Positions 18,057-26,165 of a stretch of DNA of 64,000 nt are shown piece after piece. Position 1 is the first letter of the stretch, and every line of letters begins with the position of its first letter. The stretch is from an uncultured Clostridium sp. (lineage in GTDB: Bacteria; Bacillota_I; Bacilli_A; RF39; UBA660): contig CANEGO010000003.1 in NCBI GenBank assembly GCA_947427095.1, positions 1-64,000 of the forward strand, read 5' to 3'. Both the position numbers and the translations under genes were made by a program. Below the pieces are notes generated by a model, which was not told the DNA's origin, ran no database searches, and saw nothing but the letters and a program-made list of their open reading frames with translations.

Positions 18057-18860
18057 ATGGTAAAGTATAATCATGAAGAATATTTGAAACATGAAATAAT
18101 GGGGCAAAACAGACATCAATTTATATATGGATACGATGGTATTCAAAGAAAACGGTTTTTAGAAAGTATGGCTAACTGTTATCCTGTAGTTTTAGATAAA
18201 GAATCTCCAATGGCAATATATGTTACTGATTTTGGATTACCTAAAATTTCAGTTGTTAAGGGAGAACATGATAAAACTAAAATAGCTTTAATAAGTAGTG
18301 AGTTTTTATATTTTTCTATTGCTAGTGATATTCTTTTAAAAGCTAAAGTAGCGAACGACGTAGGTATGCTCAATGAAAGAATTAAAAAGTTAATTGAAAT
18401 TCTAAATAAATGTAGCATTAATAGAGATTATCCTCCAATAGCGGACTTTGATGATTTAATTAAAGTATTAATACAATCAAAGGAATTTTACAAGAAATAC
18501 TACATGGAATACTACGGAGAAGAAATAGAGGCTGCATCAATAAATGAGATACCTTTGCCTTTTATGCAATTTGATATGTTTATTAGGTATTTAAAAAGGG
18601 CTATAAACAATGATTCATATTTTGGAATAATAATAGATAAACAAAAAGATATAGCGCTATCTTCAACTAAAGCAATAAATGGTTTAGTTGGAAGCCGAAT
18701 CAATAAAGATATTTCTATTAAAATTGCAGTTGAACCTAATAAATGGGATTCATATATAGATTCTAATGGACAATTAATAGAATATGTACATGATTATGGC
18801 ACGGTTGAATTAGATGATTTACAATCTCAATATTTGAAAAAATTTAAAAGAAATATATAA
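18057..18860 (+). CDS. Hypothetical ATPase-like protein with a degenerate P-loop
   Basis: 267 residues from an ATG at 18057 (GGGTGG upstream). The start HQFIYGYDGIQRKRFLESM sits where an AAA-type protein would have hhhGxxGxGKSxLL, but the Lys-Ser/Thr is absent. ESPMAIYVTDFGLP follows like a strand near a nucleotide site. The rest is helical. My reading is a pseudo-ATPase; the family is not recognised. Confidence 0.45.
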   Translation: MVKYNHEEYLKHEIMGQNRHQFIYGYDGIQRKRFLESMANCYPVVLDKESPMAIYVTDFGLPKISVVKGEHDKTKIALISSEFLYFSIASDILLKAKVANDVGMLNERIKKLIEILNKCSINRDYPPIADFDDLIKVLIQSKEFYKKYYMEYYGEEIEAASINEIPLPFMQFDMFIRYLKRAINNDSYFGIIIDKQKDIALSSTKAINGLVGSRINKDISIKIAVEPNKWDSYIDSNGQLIEYVHDYGTVELDDLQSQYLKKFKRNI

Positions 18861-18894
18861 TAATTTTTAGTTAAGGCTTTAATAACAAATGAGA

Positions 18895-18998
18895 AGAAAA
18901 TTACTAAGATATCGTTAAGACACTATAAGATGCGTTGGGTAGGCTACAAAATGCCTGCAACCCCATATAAATAAAGGGAAGCTAATTTAGTAAGCATT
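18895..18998 (+). repeat. Conserved intergenic element, copy 1
   Basis: Upstream of the DHH gene. It shares TAAGACACTATA, TACAAAA and TATAAATAAAG in the same order with the region upstream of the Nudix gene (19995-20090). It can fold: GGGTAGGC with GCCT-gca-ACCC. It could be a repeated leader RNA or a small mobile repeat. Confidence 0.5.
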
Positions 18999-19069
18999 AA
19001 GGTTTACAAGTTATGCGAATAAAATTAGAGTTGTGTGATATAATTAATATATAATTTGAGAGGTGAAAT

Positions 19070-19981
19070 ATGATAGTTTTGACCGTTGGTAAAAGTTATG
19101 TCGATATTGATGGTTATGCAAGTTGCTTAGCATATAGAGAATTGTTAAAAATGCAAGGAATAGAATCAAAATTTGTTACTCATGCGACTTTAAATTATAG
19201 TATTACTAAAAGTTTATTGGATTTACCTTATAGTATAGATGATTATGAAGTTAATAGTGAAGATCAATTTATAATATTGGATTTATCTAATAAAGATTTC
19301 TTCCCGGATTTTGTAAAAAAAGAAAATGTTGTAGAATTAATAGACCATCATTCTGGATTTGAAAAATACTGGGATGATAGATTAAATAAAAATGCAATAA
19401 TAGAACGAATTGGTTCTGTAGCAACTATTATAGTTGAAAAGTATGAACAAAGTAACTTGGTTCAAAAAATGGATAAAAGTATTGCGAAATTATTGATGGC
19501 TGCAATACTAGATAATACCTTAAACTTTACTGCTAAGATAACTAATGATAGAGATAGAAAAGCTTACTACATGCTTAAAACAATAACAGCTGAGTTAGAT
19601 TTTGCTGATAAATATTTTAATGAATGTCAAAATACTATTGAACATAATTTGGAAGAATCAATTGTTAATGATTTAAAACATCAAAAAACAAGTAAATATC
19701 TTCCTGATATAATTGGTCAACTAACTATATGGGATGTTGATAGATTAAGAAATAAAATTGATAGGGTAAAACAAATAATGAATGATAATGGAAATAAATG
19801 GATTATTAATATTATTTCTTTAAAAGAAAATACAAGTTATATAATGTGCTCTGATGATGAGGTAAGACAAACTGCAAGCGAATTATTTGATTGTAGTTAT
19901 AATAATGACTTTTTAATGTTAAAACCTGCAAGATTGAGGAAAGAAATTATGGAAGCGGCTTTATCAAAGAATATAGAATAA
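19070..19981 (+). CDS. DHH family phosphoesterase (class C pyrophosphatase-like)
   Basis: 303 residues. DHH-type metal-site motifs are seen in order: SYVDIDGYASCLAY (D-x-D), IILDLS, VELIDHHSGF (DHH), GSVATIIVEKY and MAAILDNTLNF. This pattern is that of manganese-dependent inorganic pyrophosphatase (PpaC) and its relatives, but the His of the usual first motif (GHxxPDxDS) is replaced, so the substrate may be another phosphoester. The C-terminal part (about 200-300) would be a DHHA2-like domain. AGAGGTGAAAT precedes the ATG. Confidence 0.75.
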   Translation: MIVLTVGKSYVDIDGYASCLAYRELLKMQGIESKFVTHATLNYSITKSLLDLPYSIDDYEVNSEDQFIILDLSNKDFFPDFVKKENVVELIDHHSGFEKYWDDRLNKNAIIERIGSVATIIVEKYEQSNLVQKMDKSIAKLLMAAILDNTLNFTAKITNDRDRKAYYMLKTITAELDFADKYFNECQNTIEHNLEESIVNDLKHQKTSKYLPDIIGQLTIWDVDRLRNKIDRVKQIMNDNGNKWIINIISLKENTSYIMCSDDEVRQTASELFDCSYNNDFLMLKPARLRKEIMEAALSKNIE

Positions 19982-19994
19982 AATTATTTAGGTA

Positions 19995-20090
19995 CTGTTA
20001 AGCACATATAAGACACTATAGGTAGGTTACGAGTAGTTTACAAAACGGCTATAAATAAAGAAAAGTTAATTTATAAGCTTTAATATTATA
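19995..20090 (+). repeat. Conserved intergenic element, copy 2
   Basis: Homologous to the element at 18895-18998 (shared TAAGACACTATA, TTTACAAAA, TATAAATAAAG, TAATTTA), shorter by about 10 bases, immediately upstream of the Nudix gene. Confidence 0.5.
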
Positions 20091-20103
20091 AAAAGGAGGA
20101 AAA

Positions 20104-20508
20104 ATGGAAGTTGTTGGAACAATGTTTTTTCAAAATAATAAATTATTGATAGACAAACCAAGAAAAAGACCGACATATCAAATGATAGGAGGTAAAGTTG
20201 AAGAGAAAGAAAGTCCTTTACAGGCTGCTATTAGGGAGTGTCACGAGGAACTTGGGCCACAGGCTATATTTGATGATAGTTCATTTGAATTAGTTATGGA
20301 GTTTGATGAAATAGCAACAAGTGATGGTATAACACCTATTCATTTTTATGTGTTTCTATATAATGGACTTTTAAAAGGAAATATAACTACTTCAGAAGAA
20401 ATTGAAAAATTTAAATGGTATAGCCCTAGCGATGGGAGTGAGATGTTATCAAATACTTTAAAAAACGAAGTGGTGCCTTACTGTTTAAAAAGAAATTTAA
20501 TAAAGTAA
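20104..20508 (+). CDS. Nudix hydrolase
   Basis: 134 residues. The Nudix box is complete: GGKVEEKESPLQAAIRECHE followed by ELG (about 34-56), with the catalytic REcxEE. Such enzymes hydrolyse nucleoside diphosphate derivatives; MutT-like cleaning of the nucleotide pool is possible but the substrate is not evident. GGAGG is 5 bp before the ATG. It follows the DHH phosphoesterase and is closed by a terminator. Confidence 0.9.
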   Translation: MEVVGTMFFQNNKLLIDKPRKRPTYQMIGGKVEEKESPLQAAIRECHEELGPQAIFDDSSFELVMEFDEIATSDGITPIHFYVFLYNGLLKGNITTSEEIEKFKWYSPSDGSEMLSNTLKNEVVPYCLKRNLIK

Positions 20509-20538
20509 AAGTTATAAGTTGAATCTTAGTATGTCGAG

Positions 20539-20563
20539 AAAACCAGGTTATATTCCTGGTTTT
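20539..20563 (+). terminator. Intrinsic terminator
   Basis: AAACCAGG-N7-CCTGGTTT stem after the Nudix gene. Confidence 0.7.
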
Positions 20564-20701
20564 AAAATTTTAATTAATTTGACACATTTTATACAAGCTA
20601 TTATTTTATTATTTTAATAGTCACTATTAAAAGACATATTTTAACATTATTTAATAAACATTTAATAAATTTGTGATATAATTTAAAATAGGTGATGCTA
20701 G

Positions 20702-21631
20702 GTGAAGACAAAAGAGTTTAAAACCCTAGATGAGCAAATAGTAATTTTGAAAAACCGTGGGTTGGTTATTAATGATGTTGATAAAGCAGAACAGTTGCTA
20801 TTAAGAGAAAATTACTTCTTTATAAATGGTTATAGACATATATTTTTAAAGAATCGTAAGGAAGATAGGTTTATTGATGGCACTACCTTTGAAGAATTGT
20901 ACGCAGTATTTCAATTTGATAGGAGTTTTAGAAATATCTTGTTTAAGAATTTGCTTATCGTTGAAAATAACTTAAAGTCAATAATATCTTATCGTTTATC
21001 TAAAAAGTATGGTATTAAAGAAAAAGACTACTTAAAACCATCTAATTTTTCACAGGATGTGAAAAAAGTTAGACAGGTAAATGATGTGTTAAATAAGATT
21101 AAGAGACAAATTAAATTAAATGGAAGACAACATAGTGCAACACTTCACTATTTAAGTAATTATGGATATGTTCCATTATGGATATTGGTAAAATTATTAT
21201 CTTTTGGTATGATTAATGAATTATATTCTATACTAAAACCAGAGGATAAATTATCTATTGCAGAATATTATAATCTAGATGTTGAAACGCTTGGTATATA
21301 TATTGGTCTTTTGTCAAATTATCGTAATTTATGTGCTCATGAAGACATAGTTTATGATCATAGGACACAAAAGGAAATACCTGATACTAGATATCACCGT
21401 TTATTAGATATTCCAACTATGAATGATGAATATGAATATGGTAAAAATGATATTTTTGCAATTGTAATAATGTTAAAATATGTTTTGGATGAAAGTGATT
21501 TTATAGATTTTGTAAATGAGGTTAGTTATGAGTTAAGTCTTCTTGATGGAAGGGTAGAAACAATACCTCAGTCAAAAATTTTAGATAGAATGGGCTTTCC
21601 ATCTAATTGGGAGAATATAGCTGATATTTAA
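20702..21631 (+). CDS. Abi family protein (AbiD/AbiF type, HEPN)
   Basis: 309 residues, GTG start with GGTGAT upstream. The N-terminal KTKEFKTLDEQIVILKNRGL and LLRENYFFINGYRHIF, and the FQFDRSFRNILFK region, are typical of Abi_2 proteins. The HEPN RNase motif R-x4-H is seen in NYRNLCAHEDIVYD (about residue 212). Members give abortive phage resistance by RNA cleavage. Single gene next to htrA, about 20 bp apart. Confidence 0.88.
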   Translation: MKTKEFKTLDEQIVILKNRGLVINDVDKAEQLLLRENYFFINGYRHIFLKNRKEDRFIDGTTFEELYAVFQFDRSFRNILFKNLLIVENNLKSIISYRLSKKYGIKEKDYLKPSNFSQDVKKVRQVNDVLNKIKRQIKLNGRQHSATLHYLSNYGYVPLWILVKLLSFGMINELYSILKPEDKLSIAEYYNLDVETLGIYIGLLSNYRNLCAHEDIVYDHRTQKEIPDTRYHRLLDIPTMNDEYEYGKNDIFAIVIMLKYVLDESDFIDFVNEVSYELSLLDGRVETIPQSKILDRMGFPSNWENIADI

Positions 21632-21650
21632 TAGAGAAAGGTGAGGTTTT

Positions 21651-22805
21651 GTGGAAAAAATAGAAGTTTCAAATAATGAATATAGTAAGAAAAGAAAAGA
21701 ACCTAGAAATAATAAAAATTTAAAACTAATTTTATTTTTATTTATTTCCTTCGCTTTAGGTGTAGGATTAATGTATTGGTATAGTGTTAATAATCCGACC
21801 GTAGTAACTAAAAGTAAAACTATTTCAGAAACAAAAGTTTCGGAAGTAGCTATAGAAGATGCAATTGACAAGGTTTATGACTCGGTTTTATGTATTGAGG
21901 TTCTAAATAATAATGGAGATAAAATAAGTACTGGAACTGGTTTTGTTTATAGTAAGGATGATACGTATGGTTATGTTTTAACTAATGCGCATGTTGTTAA
22001 TGGTGGGACTAATATACAAGGGACTTTATCTAATAATAATGTTGTTAATTTAAGTGTTTTGGGAACGGATTCGTACACTGACTTAGCAGTTTTGAAAATG
22101 GATGTAAAGGAAGTTATCCAAGTTGCAAGTATTGGGACTAGTCAAAACATGAAGGTTGGAAACACAGTGTTTACGGTTGGTTCGCCAATGGGAGCGACTT
22201 ATGCTGGAACAGTAACCAAAGGTATTATGTCAGGTAAAGATCGCTTGGTTGAAACAAGTACGTCAAGTAGTAATGGAATGCTAAATGAGTCATATATTGT
22301 TAAGGTATTACAAACTGACGCCGCAATAAGCCCTGGTAATAGTGGAGGACCACTTGTCAATTTGGCGGGAGATGTTATAGGTATTACTTCATTAAAGTTG
22401 GTTGATGAAGAGGTAGAAGGAATGGGATTTGCTATTCCAATTGAAGATGCGATGAATTACGTTGATTATCTTGAAAATGGAAAGACTATTGAAAGACCGA
22501 TGATGGGAGTTCAAATCATTGATTTGACAAATAAGTATTTACTTTATAGAAATGGTATAAACGTTGACTCTTCTGTTGAAGCTGGTGTTGTTTTATTAAA
22601 GGTTAATACTGGATACCCAGCAGCAGATTCCGGCTTAAAAGATGGTGATATTATAACTAAGATAAATGGCGAAAAAATAAGTACGGCATCAGAGTTTAAA
22701 TATGAACTTTATAAGCATTCGGTTGGTGACACCATTGAGGTCACTTATGTTAGGGATAAAAAAGAAAATACTATAAAGGTGAAACTTAGTAAGGCAAGTG
22801 AATAA
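21651..22805 (+). CDS. HtrA/DegP-like serine protease with PDZ domain
   Basis: 384 residues, GTG start after AAAGGTGAGG. A short basic cytoplasmic N-terminus, one membrane helix (about 23-45), a trypsin-like domain (about 70-265) and a PDZ domain (about 290-380). The catalytic triad is present: His in TNAHVVNGG, Asp in SYTDLAVLK, Ser in SPGNSGGPL. It is an S1C envelope quality-control protease anchored in the membrane. Confidence 0.94.
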   Translation: MEKIEVSNNEYSKKRKEPRNNKNLKLILFLFISFALGVGLMYWYSVNNPTVVTKSKTISETKVSEVAIEDAIDKVYDSVLCIEVLNNNGDKISTGTGFVYSKDDTYGYVLTNAHVVNGGTNIQGTLSNNNVVNLSVLGTDSYTDLAVLKMDVKEVIQVASIGTSQNMKVGNTVFTVGSPMGATYAGTVTKGIMSGKDRLVETSTSSSNGMLNESYIVKVLQTDAAISPGNSGGPLVNLAGDVIGITSLKLVDEEVEGMGFAIPIEDAMNYVDYLENGKTIERPMMGVQIIDLTNKYLLYRNGINVDSSVEAGVVLLKVNTGYPAADSGLKDGDIITKINGEKISTASEFKYELYKHSVGDTIEVTYVRDKKENTIKVKLSKASE

Positions 22806-22890
22806 AAAAGATAAGAGACAATATTGATTGGATTTACAAAAAATAAAAAGTACGTAAATCTATTTGATGTTGGTTCTTATTTTTTTATAT
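22803..22890 (+). terminator. Long imperfect terminator hairpin
   Basis: An outer stem ATAAGAGACAA / TTGGTTCTTAT and inner stem GGATTTAC / GTAAATC are followed by T7. Confidence 0.6.
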
Positions 22891-22921
22891 TAGATTTGGT
22901 ATAATGTTTATGGTGGTATTA

Positions 22922-23584
22922 ATGAATTTAAGTATATACATCATATTATTTATGATATATTCGTTTGTAGGATGGGTAATGGAAGTAGTTTTTACTTTGT
23001 ATAAGGATAAAGCCTTAGTTAATAGGGGATTTTTAATGGGACCATATTGTCCTATATATGGTAGTGGTTGCATTCTTATAATTTTATTGTTAAAAAGATA
23101 TGCACATGATCCGGTAGTTTTATTTTTAATGTCCATGGTCGTTTGTTCTATATTAGAGTATCTAGTAAGTTATATATTAGAAAAATTATTTAAGGCTAGA
23201 TGGTGGAATTATAGTGATAGGAAGTTTAATATTAATGGAAGAATATGTCTTGAAACACTTATTCCTTTTGGTTTGCTTGGCTGTCTTTTAACGTATGTTA
23301 TTAATCCTTTTATGTGTAATACTTTATTAAAAATCCCATCTAATATTTTAAATGCTTTGGCAATAATATTATTTGTTCTATTTATTATAGATGGTGTTGT
23401 TTCGTATAGTATAATTACTAAATTACATGTTTCTACTAAGAATATTGTAATGGATAATACTGAAGAAATAACTAAAAAGGTTAAGGCCTATATATATAAT
23501 CACTCTAGATTTGGGAAGAGACTAATTAAGTCTTTCCCTAACATTAAGATACTAAAAAGTAGGTATAAGAAGAGAAACAAGTGA
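22922..23584 (+). CDS. CmpB-like putative ABC transporter permease (PF06541 type)
   Basis: 220 residues from an ATG at 22922 (GGTGGT upstream). Five or six membrane helices. Family signatures: FVGWVMEVVF, RGFLMGPYCPIYGSG, FKARWWNYSDRKFNINGRIC and the following LETLIPFG. It ends with a basic tail. Although named as an ABC permease, members lack known partners. A second member lies at 57819-58346. It uses TGA as stop. Confidence 0.88.
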   Translation: MNLSIYIILFMIYSFVGWVMEVVFTLYKDKALVNRGFLMGPYCPIYGSGCILIILLLKRYAHDPVVLFLMSMVVCSILEYLVSYILEKLFKARWWNYSDRKFNINGRICLETLIPFGLLGCLLTYVINPFMCNTLLKIPSNILNALAIILFVLFIIDGVVSYSIITKLHVSTKNIVMDNTEEITKKVKAYIYNHSRFGKRLIKSFPNIKILKSRYKKRNK

Positions 23585-23596
23585 GTTTCTTTTTTG
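23573..23596 (+). terminator. Intrinsic terminator
   Basis: AGAAAC-N6-GTTTCT followed by T5, overlapping the end of the CmpB-like gene. Confidence 0.65.
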
Positions 23597-23647
23597 TTTA
23601 TCACGAAGTTGGGTATTAATCATAAAATACTTTGAAGGAGTGATAAT

Positions 23648-23895
23648 ATGGTTATAGTAGATGCTGGTCATGGGGGATCAGATCCTGGAGCATCTAGTGG
23701 GGATATTGTAGAGAAAGATTATACACTTAAAATGGCTAACTATATGTATAACAGATTTAAGGATTTAGGAATACCAACGGTTATTACGAGAACAGGTGAT
23801 ACTACACTTAATCCAACTGAACGCATAAATACCATTAGACCAAATATAATGAGTGGTGACGATATAGTTATATCTAATCACTTAAATGCGGGAGG
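23648..23895 (+). pseudogene. N-acetylmuramoyl-L-alanine amidase, 5' part (split by the 12-kb element)
   Basis: The first 82-83 codons of an Amidase_3 domain: VIVDAGHGGSDPG (first zinc His), VEKDYTLKMANYMYNRF (zinc Glu), VITRTGDTTL and VISNHLNAGG (zinc His). The frame then enters the inserted element and stops at 23911 after five foreign codons (HKFS-stop). The remaining domain and five LysM repeats continue at 35840. Joining codon GGT at 23894-23896 with GGT at 35840-35842 restores one 457-residue protein. GAAGGAGTGAT precedes the start. Confidence 0.92.
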
Positions 23896-23908
23896 TCATA
23901 AGTTTAGT
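23891..23908. other. attL: Left attachment junction of the serine-recombinase element
   Basis: Core GG at 23894-23895, then the element arm TCATAAGTTTAGT at 23896-23908, which is the exact inverted copy of the arm at the right end. Confidence 0.85.
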
Positions 23909-24070
23909 TAGCATTAGATAATTTAATTGGTTATTAAGACGGCTGTATTTAAATAAAACAAGTTTATTGATAAATTATACTAAAATTGAATTTTGATGTG
24001 TTACATAGACATAAAATAAAGAATTATAAAGGTATTTCACTTCAAATATTAAAAAAGTGCAAATTTTGTT

Positions 24071-24131
24071 GTATAATGTATATAAGAATAGCAGTATCAT
24101 TCTTTTTTAAGATGGATACTGCTTATTTTTT
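24071..24131 (+). promoter_or_regulatory. gajA leader: promoter and attenuator-like terminator
   Basis: A TATAAT box at about 24072-24077 is followed by a hairpin, AGCAGTATC (24090-24098) with GATACTGCT (24115-24123), and a U-rich run to 24131. The Shine-Dalgarno GAGGAAG of gajA begins only a few bases later. Placed this way a terminator would limit transcription into the operon. Confidence 0.6.
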
Positions 24132-24149
24132 GAAGTGAGGAAGTGTAGT

Positions 24150-26165
24150 ATGAGAATATATAGTATTGATTTTAAAAATTATAGGAAATCTGTTGATAAG
24201 TGTACATTGAGCATTAATAAACAAACACTTATTGTGGGAAAAAATAATACATCAAAAACGTCTGTTGTAGAAATAATGACTAAATTTTTGACAAATACAT
24301 CTTCTTTTAAAATAAGTGATTTTAATTATAAAATAATCAAGAAAAGTTTTGTTAATGATTTATATGATAAATATAAAAGTGGAGAAAAAGAACTTTTATT
24401 TAAGTTTCCTTTTATAGAAATGAATATAAGTTTAGAAATAGATAAAGAGGATAATCTGGCTTCAATCAAAGATTTACTTTATGAGTTTGATAATAATGAA
24501 AAAATAATTATAAAGTGTATATATTCATTAGATAAAATAGAAAAAATTTTTTCCGAATTTGAATTATATAACGAAAAATTTGAAGATGGCAAGGATAAGA
24601 TTGACTTTTATGAGTTTTTTCTAAGAAATTTTTATAACTATTATAGTAAGAAGTTTTATTCAACTAAGCCGGAATCAGATTATTTAAATGAAATTGAATT
24701 AAACTATATATACGGTTTGTTCAATATTTTTACAATTTCCGCTCAAAGAGAAGTGGACGATACATCCGATAATGAAAAAATGACGCTTTCAAATGCAATT
24801 TGGAAATTTTATCAAGAAAAGAAGAAAAAAAGTACTGGTGACTTAAATAGTGATGATTTGTTTAGAGAAGCAATTGAAGATATAAAAGAAAAATTAGATG
24901 ATACTTATGCTAAATATTTTTCTGATTTGATTAATGTATTAAATGAAGAAATCGTTAATGATGATAAAAATAAAAAATTGAATATTGTATCAGATTTTGA
25001 TATAGAAAATTTATTAAAGAAGAATTCGAAAGTCAAATATTTTTTTGAAGATATAGCATTATCAGAGTCTTCCAATGGATTGGGTTATAGCAATTTACTA
25101 TATATTTATATCCAAATTGAATCATTTAAATTTGATATTAAAAGTAAAAATGCTGTTTTCAATATAGTATTTTTAGAAGAACCTGAATCACATTTACATC
25201 CACAAATGCAATCAGTTTTTCTATACAAAATTAATAAAATGTTTCAAGATAGTGATATATGCTCAATAATATCAACGCATTCTTCATATATACTTCAATC
25301 TTCTGATATAAATAACATTAATTATTTTTTAAATGGTGAAAATGGTTTAATAATTAAATCATTAAGAGACTTTATAGAAAAAGAAGAATATTCTGGTTTA
25401 AAAAATATAATTGATAAGTATTTTATATTAAATACATGTGATTTGTTTTTTGCAGATAAGGTGATTTTTTTAGAAGGAATGGCTGAAAGAATTATGCTAC
25501 CATATTTTTTTGCAAAATATGATTTAGAAAATAAAGAAAAACTTTCCTCACAACATATTACAATTTTTGAAGTTGGAGGTAGACATGCATATATTTTTCA
25601 AGATTTAGTTAACTTTTTAGAAATTAAAAGTTTAACTATAACTGATTTGGATTCTGTTGTAGGTACTCATAATAAAAGTTGTCCTTGTGATTTAAGTATC
25701 AAAGATTTAAAAACTACAAATCCAACAATAAAAAATTGGTTTGGATATAAAGATAAAAAGTTATTTATAACTGAAATAAAAGACAAATATTTAACAATAA
25801 CAAGTAGAGAAAAAATTTCTGATATAGAAAATTCTTTTATAACATTTCAATTACCAATTAATGAAGAAACTAAATGGGGAAGAACTCTTGAAGAGCAATT
25901 TTTAATAGAGAATGATGAATGGATAATTGAACATATAGGTAAATTAGATTCGCTTAGTGATGCAATACCTAAAATAAAAAAAGATTACAGTGGCAATGAT
26001 GTAAATTTAACTATTGCAACTTTAACAAAAGAACAATTATGTCAATATTGCTATGAAATTATTCAAGAAATAGAAAAGAGTTCTTTTTCCCTAGACATTA
26101 TTTCACTTGATGGTTGGGAAGTTCCAAAGTATATAATGGAGGGATTACAATGGTTAGCGAAATAA
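24150..26165 (+). CDS. gajA: GajA-like OLD-family ATP-dependent endonuclease (Gabija)
   Basis: 671 residues from an ATG at 24150 (GAGGAAG upstream). N-terminal ABC-type ATPase: Walker A variant LIVGKNNTSKTSVVEI (Ser where Gly is usual before Lys-Thr), signature region ALSESSNGLGYSN, Walker B VFLEEPESHLHPQMQ, H-loop ISTHSSYIL. The C-terminal TOPRIM nuclease follows (about 430-671): VIFLEGMAERIML with its Glu and ITDLDSV with its Asp-x-Asp. GajA is a DNA-nicking enzyme held off by nucleotides until phage depletes them. Overlaps gajB by 16 bp. Confidence 0.9.
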   Translation: MRIYSIDFKNYRKSVDKCTLSINKQTLIVGKNNTSKTSVVEIMTKFLTNTSSFKISDFNYKIIKKSFVNDLYDKYKSGEKELLFKFPFIEMNISLEIDKEDNLASIKDLLYEFDNNEKIIIKCIYSLDKIEKIFSEFELYNEKFEDGKDKIDFYEFFLRNFYNYYSKKFYSTKPESDYLNEIELNYIYGLFNIFTISAQREVDDTSDNEKMTLSNAIWKFYQEKKKKSTGDLNSDDLFREAIEDIKEKLDDTYAKYFSDLINVLNEEIVNDDKNKKLNIVSDFDIENLLKKNSKVKYFFEDIALSESSNGLGYSNLLYIYIQIESFKFDIKSKNAVFNIVFLEEPESHLHPQMQSVFLYKINKMFQDSDICSIISTHSSYILQSSDINNINYFLNGENGLIIKSLRDFIEKEEYSGLKNIIDKYFILNTCDLFFADKVIFLEGMAERIMLPYFFAKYDLENKEKLSSQHITIFEVGGRHAYIFQDLVNFLEIKSLTITDLDSVVGTHNKSCPCDLSIKDLKTTNPTIKNWFGYKDKKLFITEIKDKYLTITSREKISDIENSFITFQLPINEETKWGRTLEEQFLIENDEWIIEHIGKLDSLSDAIPKIKKDYSGNDVNLTIATLTKEQLCQYCYEIIQEIEKSSFSLDIISLDGWEVPKYIMEGLQWLAK

